64,000 bases of DNA from Heterodera schachtii (taxonomy: Eukaryota; Nematoda; Chromadorea; Rhabditida; Heteroderidae). A model generated the notes under the pieces. That model was not told the origin of the DNA and ran no database searches. It saw nothing but the letters and a program-made list of their open reading frames with translations. Position numbers and translations under genes: made by a program. Position 1 is the first letter of the stretch. Each line of letters begins with the position of its first letter. Of the stretch, positions 22,501 through 35,700 are shown in pieces. The stretch covers positions 310,888-374,887 of the forward strand of contig SIJG01000094.1 in NCBI GenBank assembly GCA_023374025.1, in the 5' to 3' direction.

Positions 22501-24470
22501 ACGGCATCAAATTGCACGGAAACTAAATGACACAGCAATTAATAGCGGCATGACACTGCGAGTAATTAGAGCGGTAATTAAATGTCACGGTAGCAAATTG
22601 GCGACTGCAACTAAATGACACATCAATTAATTATAGCGGCAACTAAATGGCACGGCAACAAATTGGCACAGCAACTTAATGATACAGCGATTAATTAACT
22701 CGGCAACTGAATGACACAGCAATTAATTATAGCGGCAACTAAATGGCACGGCAACAAATGGGTACGGCAACTAAATGACACTGCGAGTAATTAGAGTGGT
22801 AATGAAATGACACGGCAGCAAATTGGCGACTGCAACTAAATGACACAGCAATTAATTATAGCGGCAACGAAATGGCACGGCATCAAATTGTCACGGCAAC
22901 TAAATGACACAGCAATTAATTATAGCGGCAACTAAATGGCACGGCAACAAATTATCACGGCAACGAAATGACACAGCAATTAATTATAGCGGCAACTAAA
23001 TGACACGGCAACAAATTGTCACGGCAACGAAATGACACAGCAATTAATTATAGCGGCAACTAAATGACACGGCAACAAATGGGTACAGCAACTAAATGAC
23101 ATTGCGACTAATTAGAGTGGCAACTAAATGGCACGGCAACAAATGGGTACGGCAACTAATTGAAACTGCGAGTAATTATAGCGGCATGACACTGCGAGTA
23201 ATTAGAGCGGTAATGAAATGACACGGTAGCAAATTGGCGACTGCAACTAAATGACACAGCAATTAATTATAGCGGCAACGAAATGGCACGGCATGTCACG
23301 GCAACTAAATGACACAGCAATTAATTATAGCGGCAACTAAATGGCACGGCAAAAAATTGGCACGGAAACTAAATGACACTGCGAGTAATTAGAGCGGTAA
23401 TGAAATGACACGGCAGCAAATTTGCGACTGCAACTATATGACACTGCGAGTAATTAGAGCGGTAATGAAATGGCACGGCAACAAATGGGTATGGCAACTA
23501 AATGACATTGCGACTAATTAGAGTGGCAACGAATGGCACGGCAACAAATTGGCACGGCAACTAAATGACACTGCTAGAGTGGCAACTAATGGCACGGCAA
23601 CAAATTGGCACGGCAACTAAATGACACTGCGGCTAATGAGAGCGGCAACGAAATGAACGGAAAGAAATTGGCACTGCAACTAAATGACACAGCAATTAAT
23701 TATAGGGGCAACAAATTGGCACGGCAACTAAATCACACTGCGAGTAATTAGAGCGGTAATTAAATGACACGGCAACAAATGGGCACGGCACTAAATGACA
23801 GAGCAACAAATTGGCACGGCAACTAAATGACACTGCTAGAGTGGCAACTAATGGCACGGCAACAAATTGGCACGGCAACTAAATGACACTGCGGCTAATG
23901 AGAGCGGCAACGAAATGAACGGCAACAAATTGGCACGGCAACTAAATGACACTGCGGCTAATGAGAGCGGCAACGAAATGAACGGAAACAAATTGGCACT
24001 GCAACTAAATGACACAGCAATTAATTATAGGGGCAACAAATTGGCACGGCAACTAAATCACACTGCGAGTAATTAGAGCGGTAATTAAATGACACGGCAA
24101 CAAATGGGCACGGCACTAAATGACAGAGCAACAAATTGGCACGGCAACTAAATTACACTGCGAGTAATTCGTGCGATGACATGGCAACAAATGGGCACGG
24201 CACTAATGACACTTTGAGTAATTAGATCGGCTACTAAATTACAGAGCGATTACTGATGACAACAACAAATAGACACGGCAACAAATTGGCACGGCAACTC
24301 AACAAATGGGCACGGCACTAATGACACTTTGAGTAATTAGATCGGCTACTAAATTACAGAGCGATTACTGATGACAACAACAAATAGACACGGCAACAAA
24401 TTGGCATTGCAACTAAATGATACAGCGATTAATTAACTCGGAAACTGAATAATTCGCATTAATAAATGGC
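19540..24470 (+). repeat. 4.9-kb higher-order minisatellite
   Basis: Built from related words of about 15-17 bp: GGCACGGCAACAAATT, GGCAACTAAATGACAC, AGCAATTAATTATAGC, TGCGAGTAATTAGAGC. These form larger periods: CAATGGGTACGGC recurs at 288 bp (19931 and 20219), and a block of about 1.25 kb near 20.5-21.35 kb recurs near 21.8-22.6 kb (GGCATGACACTGCGAG at about 21299 and 22549). The edges are more diverged than the core. Open frames inside are products of the repeat, not genes. Confidence 0.95.
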
Positions 24471-24886
24471 AACAAATTAACTAATTAGTTATTAGTAGGG
24501 CTCAAAATTATATGGACTATTAACGTTAAATATGGACATAAATATGGACTAAAAATCCCCGAAATATATATTTTAAACCCAAAAATTCTCTTAAAAAAGA
24601 GAAAATATTAACAAAAATGGACAGATATTTAAAAATGCCAAAATGATCGACATAAACTTAAATTTTTCGTATTTTGGGGGTGTAATTCTAAAATTTTCCA
24701 AATATTATATCTTTACTAAAGTGTCTTTAAAAGCAATGAAAAGCCAGAAATTCCACCATTGTTAACATTTTATTCATCTTTTACATCGCTCTCTCTGTCT
24801 TTGTTATTTTTCACTCTTAAAATAAACAATTGTTATTTTCATCAAAATTTAATTGTCTTTTGTATTGCTCAAATGTAATAATCTTT

Positions 24887-24896
24887 ACATATTTAG
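24887..24896 (+). promoter_or_regulatory. candidate trans-splice acceptor
   Basis: ACATATTTAG ends 13 bases before the ATG of the retropepsin-like gene. Spliced-leader acceptors in nematodes commonly sit at this distance. It could also be the 3' end of an ordinary 5' UTR intron. Confidence 0.35.
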
Positions 24897-24909
24897 CGGA
24901 CTGTCCATT

Positions 24910-26084
24910 ATGCCTTTATCATTTACCTATATCACATCATTGGCTGTCTTAAGATGTGCCGTTTTTGTGCTTTTTTCCTTGGCAATTTTCACTTTCCATA
25001 CCGTTGATGAATTGAAGGCTTACGTTCATGTGCTTCAATTGATAGCAGCATGCCTGCTTGGTTTTCTGCTTCATCCGTTGCTTGTTTTTGGAGACAAAAT
25101 GGATGTGAGTTTTTGATGATTACTTAAAATTTATTGAATAAAAGTCATTTTTAGTGCCACGGTTTTTCTTTTATGGCCGCGCCACCAAAAAGATCCAACT
25201 CATTGCCGAATATTGAAAATGAATTGGCTTACCGTTTGTTGACATTTACGTTGAAGTTGGGTGACATGGCTGTCACTGCAATAATTGACACTGGTGCGCA
25301 TGACATTTGTAGATTCATTCCCAGTCATTCTATTTTCAGGCTCAAATTCTTCGATTATGTCACAAAGTTGTGCTGATCGTTTGGGCTTTTTTGTTCAAAG
25401 AACGGCTGGTCAAATTGATGACAGCATTAAAAGAACGATTAAAGGTGTTCATGGCACAAAACGCACGACGATGGGAAGGTGTACATTGATTATCACCACA
25501 ATAAGGTGTCTTCCGATTGTTTTAGGATCAAAAAGGCCGTTTTTTCTACTCCAAATGGAAAGGCAACTGAGTTGGAATTGGACGTCCTTGAGACTGTTGC
25601 AAAATTTGATATTATGTGAGTCGAGCTGATTTTGCTGTTTTGTCTATTCGTTTGTCAATGACAAATTGAACTTTTTAGCCTTGGCCTCGATTACTTATGC
25701 AAAATTGATGCACACATTGTTTTTCCCGACTTGAAGTTTTGGTCAAGAGAAACAGATGAATGGATTTGTTTCATGCGAATCAAGAAAGATGGCACTATTT
25801 ACACACCCCGAGCTAAAAACAATTGCGGTGTTTTATTTGCATCATCACTCTTAGACGTGGAGGAAGCACAAAAAGAGGCGAATTCGATTCCGTTTGATTT
25901 TGGCACTGAGGATAACAATAAAATAACGGCATCGGCCCCACCAATGCTTCAACAACAAAAACAACCGGAGGCATTTGCTCCGCACCCATCTTCGTTGGAT
26001 ATTGGCATTTCTGTTAGCAAAATGATCAGTCGTATGACCCAGTTTCTTTCGTTGGCACCCTTTTTTCAAGTTCGTCAATTTTAG
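24910..26084 (+). CDS. membrane-anchored DDI1-type retropepsin-like aspartic protease
   Basis: Exons 24910-25104, 25155-25293, 25340-25478, 25526-25615 and 25679-26084 join in frame (phases 0, 1, 2, 2) and give about 322 residues. Residues 1-65 contain two hydrophobic segments (RCAVFVLFSLAIFTF; LQLIAACLLGFLLHPLLVF). The protease part has IIDTGSNSSIMSQSCADRLG, created exactly at the exon 2/3 junction, then GVHGTKRTTMGRI and DIILGLDYLCKIDAHIVF. These match, in order, the catalytic loop, following glycine motif and LGLD-M/Y-L-...-ID strand of DDI1 proteins. DDI1 normally has ubiquitin-like, helical, protease and sometimes UBA parts; none of the extra parts is seen here. The tail is Gln/Pro-rich and low complexity. 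Retropepsins work as dimers, one aspartate per subunit. No reverse transcriptase or integrase frame is nearby, so a domesticated or DDI1-derived host gene is more likely than a retroelement. Activity and topology are inference. Confidence 0.7.
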
Positions 26085-26199
26085 TGTGGCTTCTTTTAGC
26101 TTCTGTTAAAAGTGGCACTCCGTTTAGAGTGCCGAATTTTATGCGCCCGAAGCATCGTCCCCTGGAATTATTGACCAATTTTATTCTTCACCCATATTG

Positions 26200-27504
26200 G
26201 TGCCATTTGAATTCCTCGTGGACTGCACCAACCGTGAGAAATTGTTCATCGCATTTAACGCCAATGCTTTCACCGATTTCCGGAATGTGGACGCATGGTC
26301 CGTGGTGTTTGAAATTGAAAAAATATGAAAATTTCCGTTCGAAGCCCTTCAAATTGGCAGAATTTTGTAGCCTTCTGATTTTAAAATTTGCCAGGATCGG
26401 TGTCACTTTGAAAATGGGCTATCCGATCATTTTGCAACGTTTTGGTGCGGTGTCTGCTTTCATCAATGGTGGCAGAAAAGTGCTATGGTGGTACGTGTTC
26501 AATTTCCGTTCAAAAATTTGTGAAAACTCGCTGATCGGGGATTTATGAATCCTTATTTGGCCACTTTCATGACTCCGAGCTGAATTTTTTAAATTCAAAT
26601 TCCCGACTTTTAGTCGATTTTCTAGGGTTGGCATAAATTTTGGATTATATAAGTTTTTTTTATCATTTACAGGGTTTTTTTGACAAATTCAAAATTGCCT
26701 TTCATTTCTCGGATGGGAAATTGACCCAACCTAACTCGAACTAACTACTTTTTCTTCCATTTTTATAGCCTCGGCACGGAGCTGCGGGGAGGTGTTGGCT
26801 TTATCCTAAGCTTGCCCGATGGTTTGGGCATTCGTGCGGACATCTGTGCAGCGAAGTGGGTTTAAACCGCCCTAAATTTTGGAGACTCTTTTTTATTTTG
26901 TTAGCGAAACTCCGTCCATTTCGTTTTCGCAAAAAATGTAAGTTGTATGGCGTTTTTTGTTTGTTTTTATTGCATTTTTATGCATTTTTCATTTTAAAGG
27001 CTCAAAGCTGTTTTGGGTGATGGTGCTGGTGACTCGGGGAAGAAGAACGAAATTGTGTACGTTTGAATTTAATCCCGATAAAATGGATCACAGTTCTATT
27101 CGAATGCTATTCGGTCATCCTTCAAAAACCAAATTAGCCAAAGACTCATTCCTCAACAAATTAAATTCGAAAAAAGTACCCAATTTATTGACTTTCTATC
27201 CCTGAAAAAGTGGGTTACAGTAACAGGCGTTCATATTCGATATTTTGTTTATGTTTTTTATTACAATTAATTATTTTTCCAATTTCCATAAAGCCTTGGC
27301 ATTGATGCGATGCGCAAGGGAGAATTTAATCTGAATTATGCCGATGGCGTGACCGTCAATGAGGGAGGAAAGTGAGTCAAATTTGGCATTTTGATGACTG
27401 AGTTTTTAAATATTTTTTTCATTTGAAGGATCGAGGGCAAAGTCAAATGGGCGAAATTTTTGACGGAGGAGGAGATTCAACGAGAGATGGCCGACACAAT
27501 GTAG
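26200..27504 (+). pseudogene. decayed paralogue of the ten-exon gene
   Basis: Blocks parallel the gene at 12.5-14.6 kb in the same order: VDCTNREKLFIAFNANAF (about 26219), a KMGYPIILQRFGAVSAF block (about 26395-26490), GGVGFILSLPDGLGIR (about 26790), SETPSISFSQK (about 26903), a short block with GDSGKK (about 27000) and the identical last two exons (27294-27371 and 27429-27504). The equivalent of exon 2 lacks an in-phase GT donor where the intact copy has one, and the equivalents of exons 4 and 5 are hardly recognisable near 26640-26750. No start codon region was found. The early part is clearly diverged, while the end is nearly identical because it lies in the 2.47-kb block. It could still be expressed in a shortened form. 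Confidence 0.65.
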
Positions 27505-29770
27505 AAAGGACGAATGATCGGAGAATTTAATCGGAAGAAATTATTTTGTCGTTTCGATTTACAAAATTTTCGAAAATATGTTTTGTTATTTGGAAAAATG
27601 TAAAACATACATATATTCCTATTATCCTTAAATACATAAAAGATAAATGAATTTTGAACAAAATTCGGCAAGCACATATAAAAGGATTTAATTTTTTTTA
27701 ATATGTGTGTAAATGCTGTATCTCTTAAGTTAATTGAAAAAATCATTTAAGCTTATTTGGTACTGATCAAAAAAAGGATCGATTTCACAAATTTATCAGA
27801 TCATTCATTCCTTCATGGTAAATCTGAAAATCAAAATCTTAAATGGTAAATCGTGGAAATTTTAGAAAAAAATTTTCTAGGAGGCTGTAAAAAATTTTCG
27901 TGGAAGAAAAAGAGAGCAAGTTTTTGCGACATGACATTCGTGTTTAACCAAACGCAGCTCAAACATAAAAAAGAAAATCTCATTCAAATTTCCAAAAAAT
28001 TTTGTTTAAATTTTTCATAAAAATCAGAAAATTAACAATTTTTTCACCTCCGAAAATCCACAAAATTGGATTTTTTATGAAAATCTGCTAAAATAATTTT
28101 CCTCCTGGTGGCGCCTATCGGCACCGCAGGACCCTAAAAATCCTTTATTTTCTTATAGATTTGCTCAAAATCATAAACAAAATATAAACATCAGAAAATT
28201 TTTATCCATCGAATTTAAACAAATTTTTATGCTCTATTTATTTCGCTGATAAAAATGCTACAAAAACTCCCAATTTCAAAAATTTTTCCCGGCGGCGCCT
28301 TTCGGCACCGCCGGCCCCCAAAAACTTATTATTTTTTTCTTAAAAAAATGGCTTAAAACCGTAAAAATTGGTTATTTTTGGTGAAAATCTGTTAACAAAT
28401 AGTGTAACTGCCCAAACACAATTTTACAATTTTCTGAAATTTTTTCCTAAAAAATCACAAATTTGGACAATTTTGGGCAAAATCTGTTAACTAATTGGCT
28501 TCAAATTTTCAAAAAAAATTTCCTCCGGCGGCGCCTATCGGCACCGCCTTCCCCCCCCCCCTATCTCCAAAAGTTTTTTAAAGAAAAGCGCGCCTCAAAA
28601 AAAGCGTTTTTTAAAAGCAAAAAAAGGCGTCTCCTGGCTAAAAATCGCAAAATTTGTCATTTTTTAGACAAAATCTGTTAGCAAATCGCATTTAAATATT
28701 ACAAAAATTTCTCGCAGCGCCTATCGGCATCGCCGGCCTCAAATACTCTACTTTTTTTTCGAAAAAGCGCGCCGCAAAAAAAAACATTTTTATTGATTTT
28801 TTAAATTTTGAGTAAAATTTTCCAAAATGATTTTTTGTCGGCAAATACTGATTTTAAAAATTTTCAGTTGACAGGCAATGTTTTTATGCTAATAAAATGT
28901 TGTTTTAAATCGATTTTCATGTATTTTATTACGTTTCTTTCGCGCTAATATTAGTTTAGAAAAAATCTTTTTTTGGGGGTCCAATTCTTAGTTTTAGTAT
29001 CGTTTGTCCTTTTTTTGAAAAAAAAACTTGGGAACTCTGGTTTTGAACAAACCCAGTTTTTGAAAAGAATTACTAGATTGAAAGCTTGGCGTAAATTTGA
29101 AGAGAAACAAAAAGGATTTCTGCAATGATCCTTATTTTGGCTATGACCGCAAATGTCGGGACACAAAATCTGTTAACAAATCGCATTAAAAGTTACAAAG
29201 TTTTCCCCGCGGCGCTTATCGGCACCACCAGCCCCACCGCAAAAAAATCAACTTCGATTTTTCATGCTTAGAATCCAAATTTCCGACATTTTTGGAGTCG
29301 GAATTCCGATTTCCGAAATTTTTGATGAAAAGTCGGAAAGTTTTGGAAATTTTTTTTTCCCGGCGGCGCATATCGGCACCGCCGGACACTAAAAATCCTT
29401 AATTTTCTTGCAAAATTTCTCAAAATAGCAAATTTTTGTCATTTTTTGGACAAAATCTGTTAACAAATCGCATTAAAATTACAAAAATTTCCCGGCGTCG
29501 CCTATCGGCACCGCCGGACCCTCCTCCATGTTCCCAAAAAGCTTTTGAAAAAAGCGCGCCGTAAAAAACGTGTAAATAGTAACTCCATTTCCCAAAAATG
29601 TTCTAAAATAATGCAAAAGGACATAAAAAAAGATTTTGCTAAAATCATTGAATAATTTTTAAGCAAAATATTCAAATAACCAAAAACATTTTTGAGATCA
29701 TCTTTTTACTTGTTAAGAATTAAAAATTTAGCCTATTAAAATATTTAAAAAATTTTTTAATTATATTTTT
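27294..29770. repeat. segmental duplication, copy B
   Basis: Near-identical to 14418-16892, including all seven palindrome modules (about 28105, 28290, 28526, 28712, 29206, 29361 and 29493). Differences seen include a one-base deletion near 29203, GGCGTCGCC in place of GGCGGCGCC near 29495, and single substitutions near 27964 and 28358. Its right end abuts the start of the 790-bp satellite almost exactly. Confidence 0.9.
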
Positions 29771-32700
29771 AAGTAATATATTTTCTGTGGTCATTTTTAA
29801 AAACAAAACCATGGCATTAATTGTCAGTTAATTAACATAATTAGCAAATGAAAATGGCCCAAAAGACCGAGAAAACAGTAAAAATAATTGATGAATTAAT
29901 TACGCCTTTTTAAAATAGCCCGTTTCCTCAAGCATTTGGTCATTTGACTTGTCTGATTTCATCATTGAATCCTGGAGATAATTTTCGGGATCCTCCAAAA
30001 ATTCATTGGAGTAATTTTTGCAATTATTTTTTAATTCTGCTTCCGTTCGTACTATTTTAAAATCCCGAATTTATTGTTGTGCTGCCCATTATTCTTTGAA
30101 AGGCCTAGTCGAAAACCAATTAGGCGTGGGTTAAATTTCCGCTTTTTTCGGATAATTAAATTTTTAGTCCATTTTTGATTAGGCCATTTTCGTCAGAATA
30201 TTCATTACTAGTGTAATATTCCAAAGCTATAAACAATAGCAGGAAAAAGCGATCTTCACCAGCAAATTTGTTGCATTTTATTTTCACAGTGGCCACTCAA
30301 TGCATATTGGAGTGGCATTTTAAAACAAAGTCAATGCATTAATTGTCAGTTAATTAGCATAATTAGTAATCGAAAATGACAAAAAATACGTTGTAAACTT
30401 CCGCTTTTTTGGATAATAAATTATTTAATTGTTCTTTATATGGCACTTTTCGTCAGATCATTCCTAATTACTGTTAAATGCAAATATAATAAATAATTTG
30501 ATGAAAAAGCGATTCGCATCAGTAAATTTATGGATTTTATTTTTCCTATTTTTCCAGCGATTCCCGATACATTTTAGTTGGGCATTTTTAAAAACAAAAC
30601 CATGGCATTAATTGTCAGTTAATTAACATAATTAGCAAATGAAAATGGCCCAAAAGACCGAGAAAACAGTAAAAATAATTGATGAATTAATTACGCCTTT
30701 TTAAAATAGCCCGTTTCCTCAAGCATTTGGTCATTTGACTTGTCTGATTTCATCATTGAATCCTGGAGATAATTTTCGGGATCCTCCAAAAATTCATTGG
30801 AGTAATTTTTGCAATTATTTTTTAATTCTGCTTCCGTTCGTACTATTTTAAAATCCCGAATTTATTGTTGTGCTGCCCATTATTCTTTGAAAGGCCTAGT
30901 CGAAAACCAATTAGGCGTGGGTTAAATTTCCGCTTTTTTCGGATAATTAAATTTTTAGTCCATTTTTGATTAGGCCATTTTCGTCAGAATATTCATTACT
31001 AGTGTAATATTCCAAAGCTATAAACAATAGCAGGAAAAAGCGATCTTCACCAGCAAATTTGTTGCATTTTATTTTCACAGTGGCCACTCAATGCATATTG
31101 GAGTGGCATTTTAAAACAAAGTCAATGCATTAATTGTCAGTTAATTAGCATAATTAGTAATCGAAAATGACAAAAAATACGTTGTAAACTTCCGCTTTTT
31201 TGGATAATAAATTATTTAATTGTTCTTTATATGGCACTTTTCGTCAGATCATTCCTAATTACTGTTAAATGCAAATATAATAAATAATTTGATGAAAAAG
31301 CGATTCGCATCAGTAAATTTATGGATTTTATTTTTCCTATTTTTCCAGCGATTCCCGATACATTTTAGTTGGGCATTTTTAAAAACAAAACCATGGCATT
31401 AATTGTCAGTTAATTAACATAATTAGCAAATGAAAATGGCCCAAAAGACCGAGAAAACAGTAAAAATAATTGATGAATTAATTACGCCTTTTTAAAATAG
31501 CCCGTTTCCTCAAGCATTTGGTCATTTGACTTGTCTGATTTCATCATTGAATCCTGGAGATAATTTTCGGGATCCTCCAAAAATTCATTGGAGTAATTTT
31601 TGCAATTATTTTTTAATTCTGCTTCCGTTCGTACTATTTTAAAATCCCGAATTTATTGTTGTGCTGCCCATTATTCTTTGAAAGGCCTAGTCGAAAACCA
31701 ATTAGGCGTGGGTTAAATTTCCGCTTTTTTCGGATAATTAAATTTTTAGTCCATTTTTGATTAGGCCATTTTCGTCAGAATATTCATTACTAGTGTAATA
31801 TTCCAAAGCTATAAACAATAGCAGGAAAAAGCGATCTTCACCAGCAAATTTGTTGCATTTTATTTTCACAGTGGCCACTCAATGCATATTGGAGTGGCAT
31901 TTTAAAACAAAGTCAATGCATTAATTGTCAGTTAATTAGCATAATTAGTAATCGAAAATGACAAAAAATACGTTGTAAACTTCCGCTTTTTTGGATAATA
32001 AATTATTTAATTGTTCTTTATATGGCACTTTTCGTCAGATCATTCCTAATTACTGTTAAATGCAAATATAATAAATAATTTGATGAAAAAGCGATTCGCA
32101 TCAGTAAATTTATGGATTTTATTTTTCCTATTTTTCCAGCGATTCCCGATACATTTTAGTTGGGCATTTTTAAAAACAAAACCATGGCATTAATTGTCAG
32201 TTAATTAACATAATTAGCAAATGAAAATGGCCCAAAAGACCGAGAAAACAGTAAAAATAATTGATGAATTAATTACGCCTTTTTAAAATAGCCCGTTTCC
32301 TCAAGCATTTGGTCATTTGACTTGTCTGATTTCATCATTGAATCCTGGAGATAATTTTCGGGATCCTCCAAAAATTCATTGGAGTAATTTTTGCAATTAT
32401 TTTTTAATTCTGCTTCCGTTCGTACTATTTTAAAATCCCGAATTTATTGTTGTGCTGCCCATTATTCTTTGAAAGGCCTAGTCGAAAACCAATTAGGCGT
32501 GGGTTAAATTTCCGCTTTTTTCGGATAATTAAATTTTTAGTCCATTTTTGATTAGGCCATTTTCGTCAGAATATTCATTACTAGTGTAATATTCCAAAGC
32601 TATAAACAATAGCAGGAAAAAGCGATCTTCACCAGCAAATTTGTTGCATTTTATTTTCACAGTGGCCACTTAATGCATATTGGAGTGGCATTTTAAAACA

Positions 32701-35700
32701 AAGTCAATGCATTAATTGTTAGTTAATTAGCATAATTAGTAATCGAAAATGACAAAAAATACGTTGTAAACTTCCGCTTTTTTGGATAATAAATTATTTA
32801 ATTGTTCTTATATGGCACTTTTCGTCAGATCATTCCTAATTACTGTTAAATGCAAATATAATAAATAATTTGATGAAAAAGCGATTCGCATCAGTAAATT
32901 TATGGATTTTATTTTTCCTATTTTTCCAGCGATTCCCGATACATTTTAGTTGGGCATTTTTAAAAACAAAACCATGGCATTAATTGTCAGTTAATTAACA
33001 TAATTAGCAAATGAAAATGGCCCAAAAGACCGAGAAAACAGTAAAAATAATTGATGAATTAATTACGCCTTTTTAAAATAGCCCGTTTCCTCAAGCATTT
33101 GGTCATTTGATTTGTCTGATTTCATCATTGAATCCTGGAGATAATTTTCGGGATCCTCCAAAAATTCATTGGAGTAATTTTTGCAATTATTTTTTAATTC
33201 TGCTTCCTTCGTACTATTTTAAAATCCCGAATTTATTGTTGTGCTGCCCATTATTCTTTGAAAGGCCTAATCGAAAACCAATTAGGCGTGGGTTAAATTT
33301 CCGATTTTTTCGGATAATTAAATTTTTAGTCCATTTTTGATTAGGCCATTTTCGTCAGGATATTCATTACTAGTGTAATATTCCAAAACTATAAACAATA
33401 GCAGGAAAAGCGATTTTCACCAGCAAATTTGTTGCATTTTATTTTCACAGTGGCCACTCAATGCATATTGGAGTGGCATTTTAAAACAAAGTCAATGCAT
33501 TAATTGTCAGTTAATTAGCATAATTAGTAATCGAAAATGACAAAAAATACGTTGTAAACTTCCGCTTTTTTGGATAATAAATTATTTAATTGTTCTTATA
33601 TGGCACTTTTCGTCAGATCATTCTTAATTACTGTGAAATGCAAATATAATAAATAATTTGATGAAAAAGCGATTCGCATCAGTAAATTTATGGATTTTAT
33701 TTTTCCTATTTTTCCAGCGATTCCCGATACATTTTAGTTGGGCATTTTTAAAAACAAAACCATGGCATTAATTGTCAGTTAATTAACATAATTAGCAAAT
33801 GAAAATGGCCCAAAAGACCGAGAAAACAGTAAAAATAATTGATGAATTAATTACGCCTTTTTAAAATAGCCCGTTTCCTCAAGCATTTGGTCATTTGATT
33901 TGTCTGATTTCATCATTGAATCCTGGAGATAATTTTCGGGATCCTCCAAAAATTCATTGGAGTAATTTTTGCAATTATTTTTTAATTCTGCTTCCCTTCG
34001 TACTATTTTAAAATCCCGAATTTATTGTTGTGCTGCCCATTATTCTTTGAAAGGCCTAATCGAAAACCAATTAGGCGTGGGTTAAATTTCCGATTTTTTC
34101 GGATAATTAAATTTTTAGTCCATTTTTGATTAGGCCATTTTCGTCAGGATATTCATTACTAGTGTAATATTCCAAAGCTATAAACAATAGCAGGAAAAAG
34201 CGATTTTCACCAGCAAATTTGTTGCATTTTATTTTCACAGTGGCCACTCAATGCATATTGGAGTGGCATTTTAAAACAAAGTCAATGCATTAATTGTCAG
34301 TTAATTAGCATAATTAGTAATCGAAAATGACAAAAAATACGTTGTAAACTTCCGCTTTTTTGGATAATAAATTATTTAATTGTTCTTATATGGCACTTTT
34401 CGTCAGATCATTCCTAATTACTGTTAAATGCAAATATAATAAATAATTTGATGAAAAAGCGATTCGCATCAGTAAATTTATGGATTTTATTTTTCCTATT
34501 TTTCCAGCGATTCCCGATACATTTTAGTTGGGCATTTTTAAAAACAAAACCATGGCATTAATTGTCAGTTAATTAACATAATTAGCAAATGAAAATGGCC
34601 CAAAAGACCGAGAAAACAGTAAAAATAATTGATGAATTAATTACGCCTTTTTAAAATAGCCCGTTTCCTCAAGCATTTGGTCATTTGATTTGTCTGATTT
34701 CATCATTGAATCCTGGAGATAATTTTCGGGATCCTCCAAAAATTCATTGGAGTAATTTTTGCAATTATTTTTTAATTCTGCTTCCTTCGTACTATTTTAA
34801 AATCCCGAATTTATTGTTGTGCTGCCCATTATTCTTTGAAAGGCCTAGTCGAAAACCAATTAGGCGTGCGTTAAATTTCCGCTTTTTTCGGATAATTAAA
34901 TTTTTAGTCCATTTTTGATTGGGCCATTTTCGTCAGAATATTCATTACTAGTGTAATATTCCAAAGCTATAAACAATAGCAGGAAAAAGCGATCTTCACC
35001 AGCAAATTTGTTGCATTTTATTTTCACAGTGGCCACTCAATGCATATTGGAGTGGCATTTTAAAACAAAGTCAATGCATTAATTGTCAGTTAATTAGCAT
35101 AATTAGTAATCGAAAATGACAAAAAATACGTTGTAAACTTCCGCTTTTTTGGATAATAAATTATTTAATTGTTATTATATGGCACTTTTCGTCAGATCAT
35201 TCTTAATTACTGTGAAATGCAAATATAATAAATAATTTGATGAAAAAGCGATTCGCATCAGTAAATTTATGGATTTTATTTTTCCTATTTTTCCAGCGAT
35301 TCCCGATACATTTTAGTTGGGCATTTTTAAAAACAAAACCATGGCATTAATTGTCAGTTAATTAACATAATTAGCAAATGAAAATGGCCCAAAAGACCGA
35401 GAAAACAGTAAAAATAATTGATGAATTAATTACGCCTTTTTAAAATAGCCCGTTTCCTCAAGCATTTGGTCATTTGATTTGTCTGATTTCATCATTGAAT
35501 CCTGGAGATAATTTTCGGGATCCTCCAAAAATTCATTGGAGTAATTTTTGCAATTATTTTTTAATTCTGCTTCCGTTCGTACTATTTTAAAATCCCGAAT
35601 TTATTGTTGTGCTGCCCATTATTCTTTGAAAGGCCTAATCGAAAACCAATTAGGCGTGGGTTAAATTTCCGATTTTTTCGGATAATTAAATTTTTAGTCC

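Noticed and set aside
19540..24470. CRISPR-like array
   Set aside because: Repeats are not separated by unique spacers of constant length, and the genome is eukaryotic; this is a minisatellite.
25440..25530. Apparent frameshift in the retropepsin-like gene
   Set aside because: A 47-nt intron (25479-25525, GTGTAC...TTTTAG) restores the frame exactly and brings GVHGTKRTTMG next to RIKKAVFS, so no damage needs to be assumed.
24910..26084. Retrotransposon or endogenous retrovirus
   Set aside because: Only a protease-like domain is present, split by four introns, with no reverse transcriptase, integrase or terminal repeats nearby.
33107..33340. 77-residue plus-strand frames in the satellite (also 34685-34918)
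   Set aside because: They exist only in units with a one-base deletion and run antisense to the more protein-like minus-strand segment.
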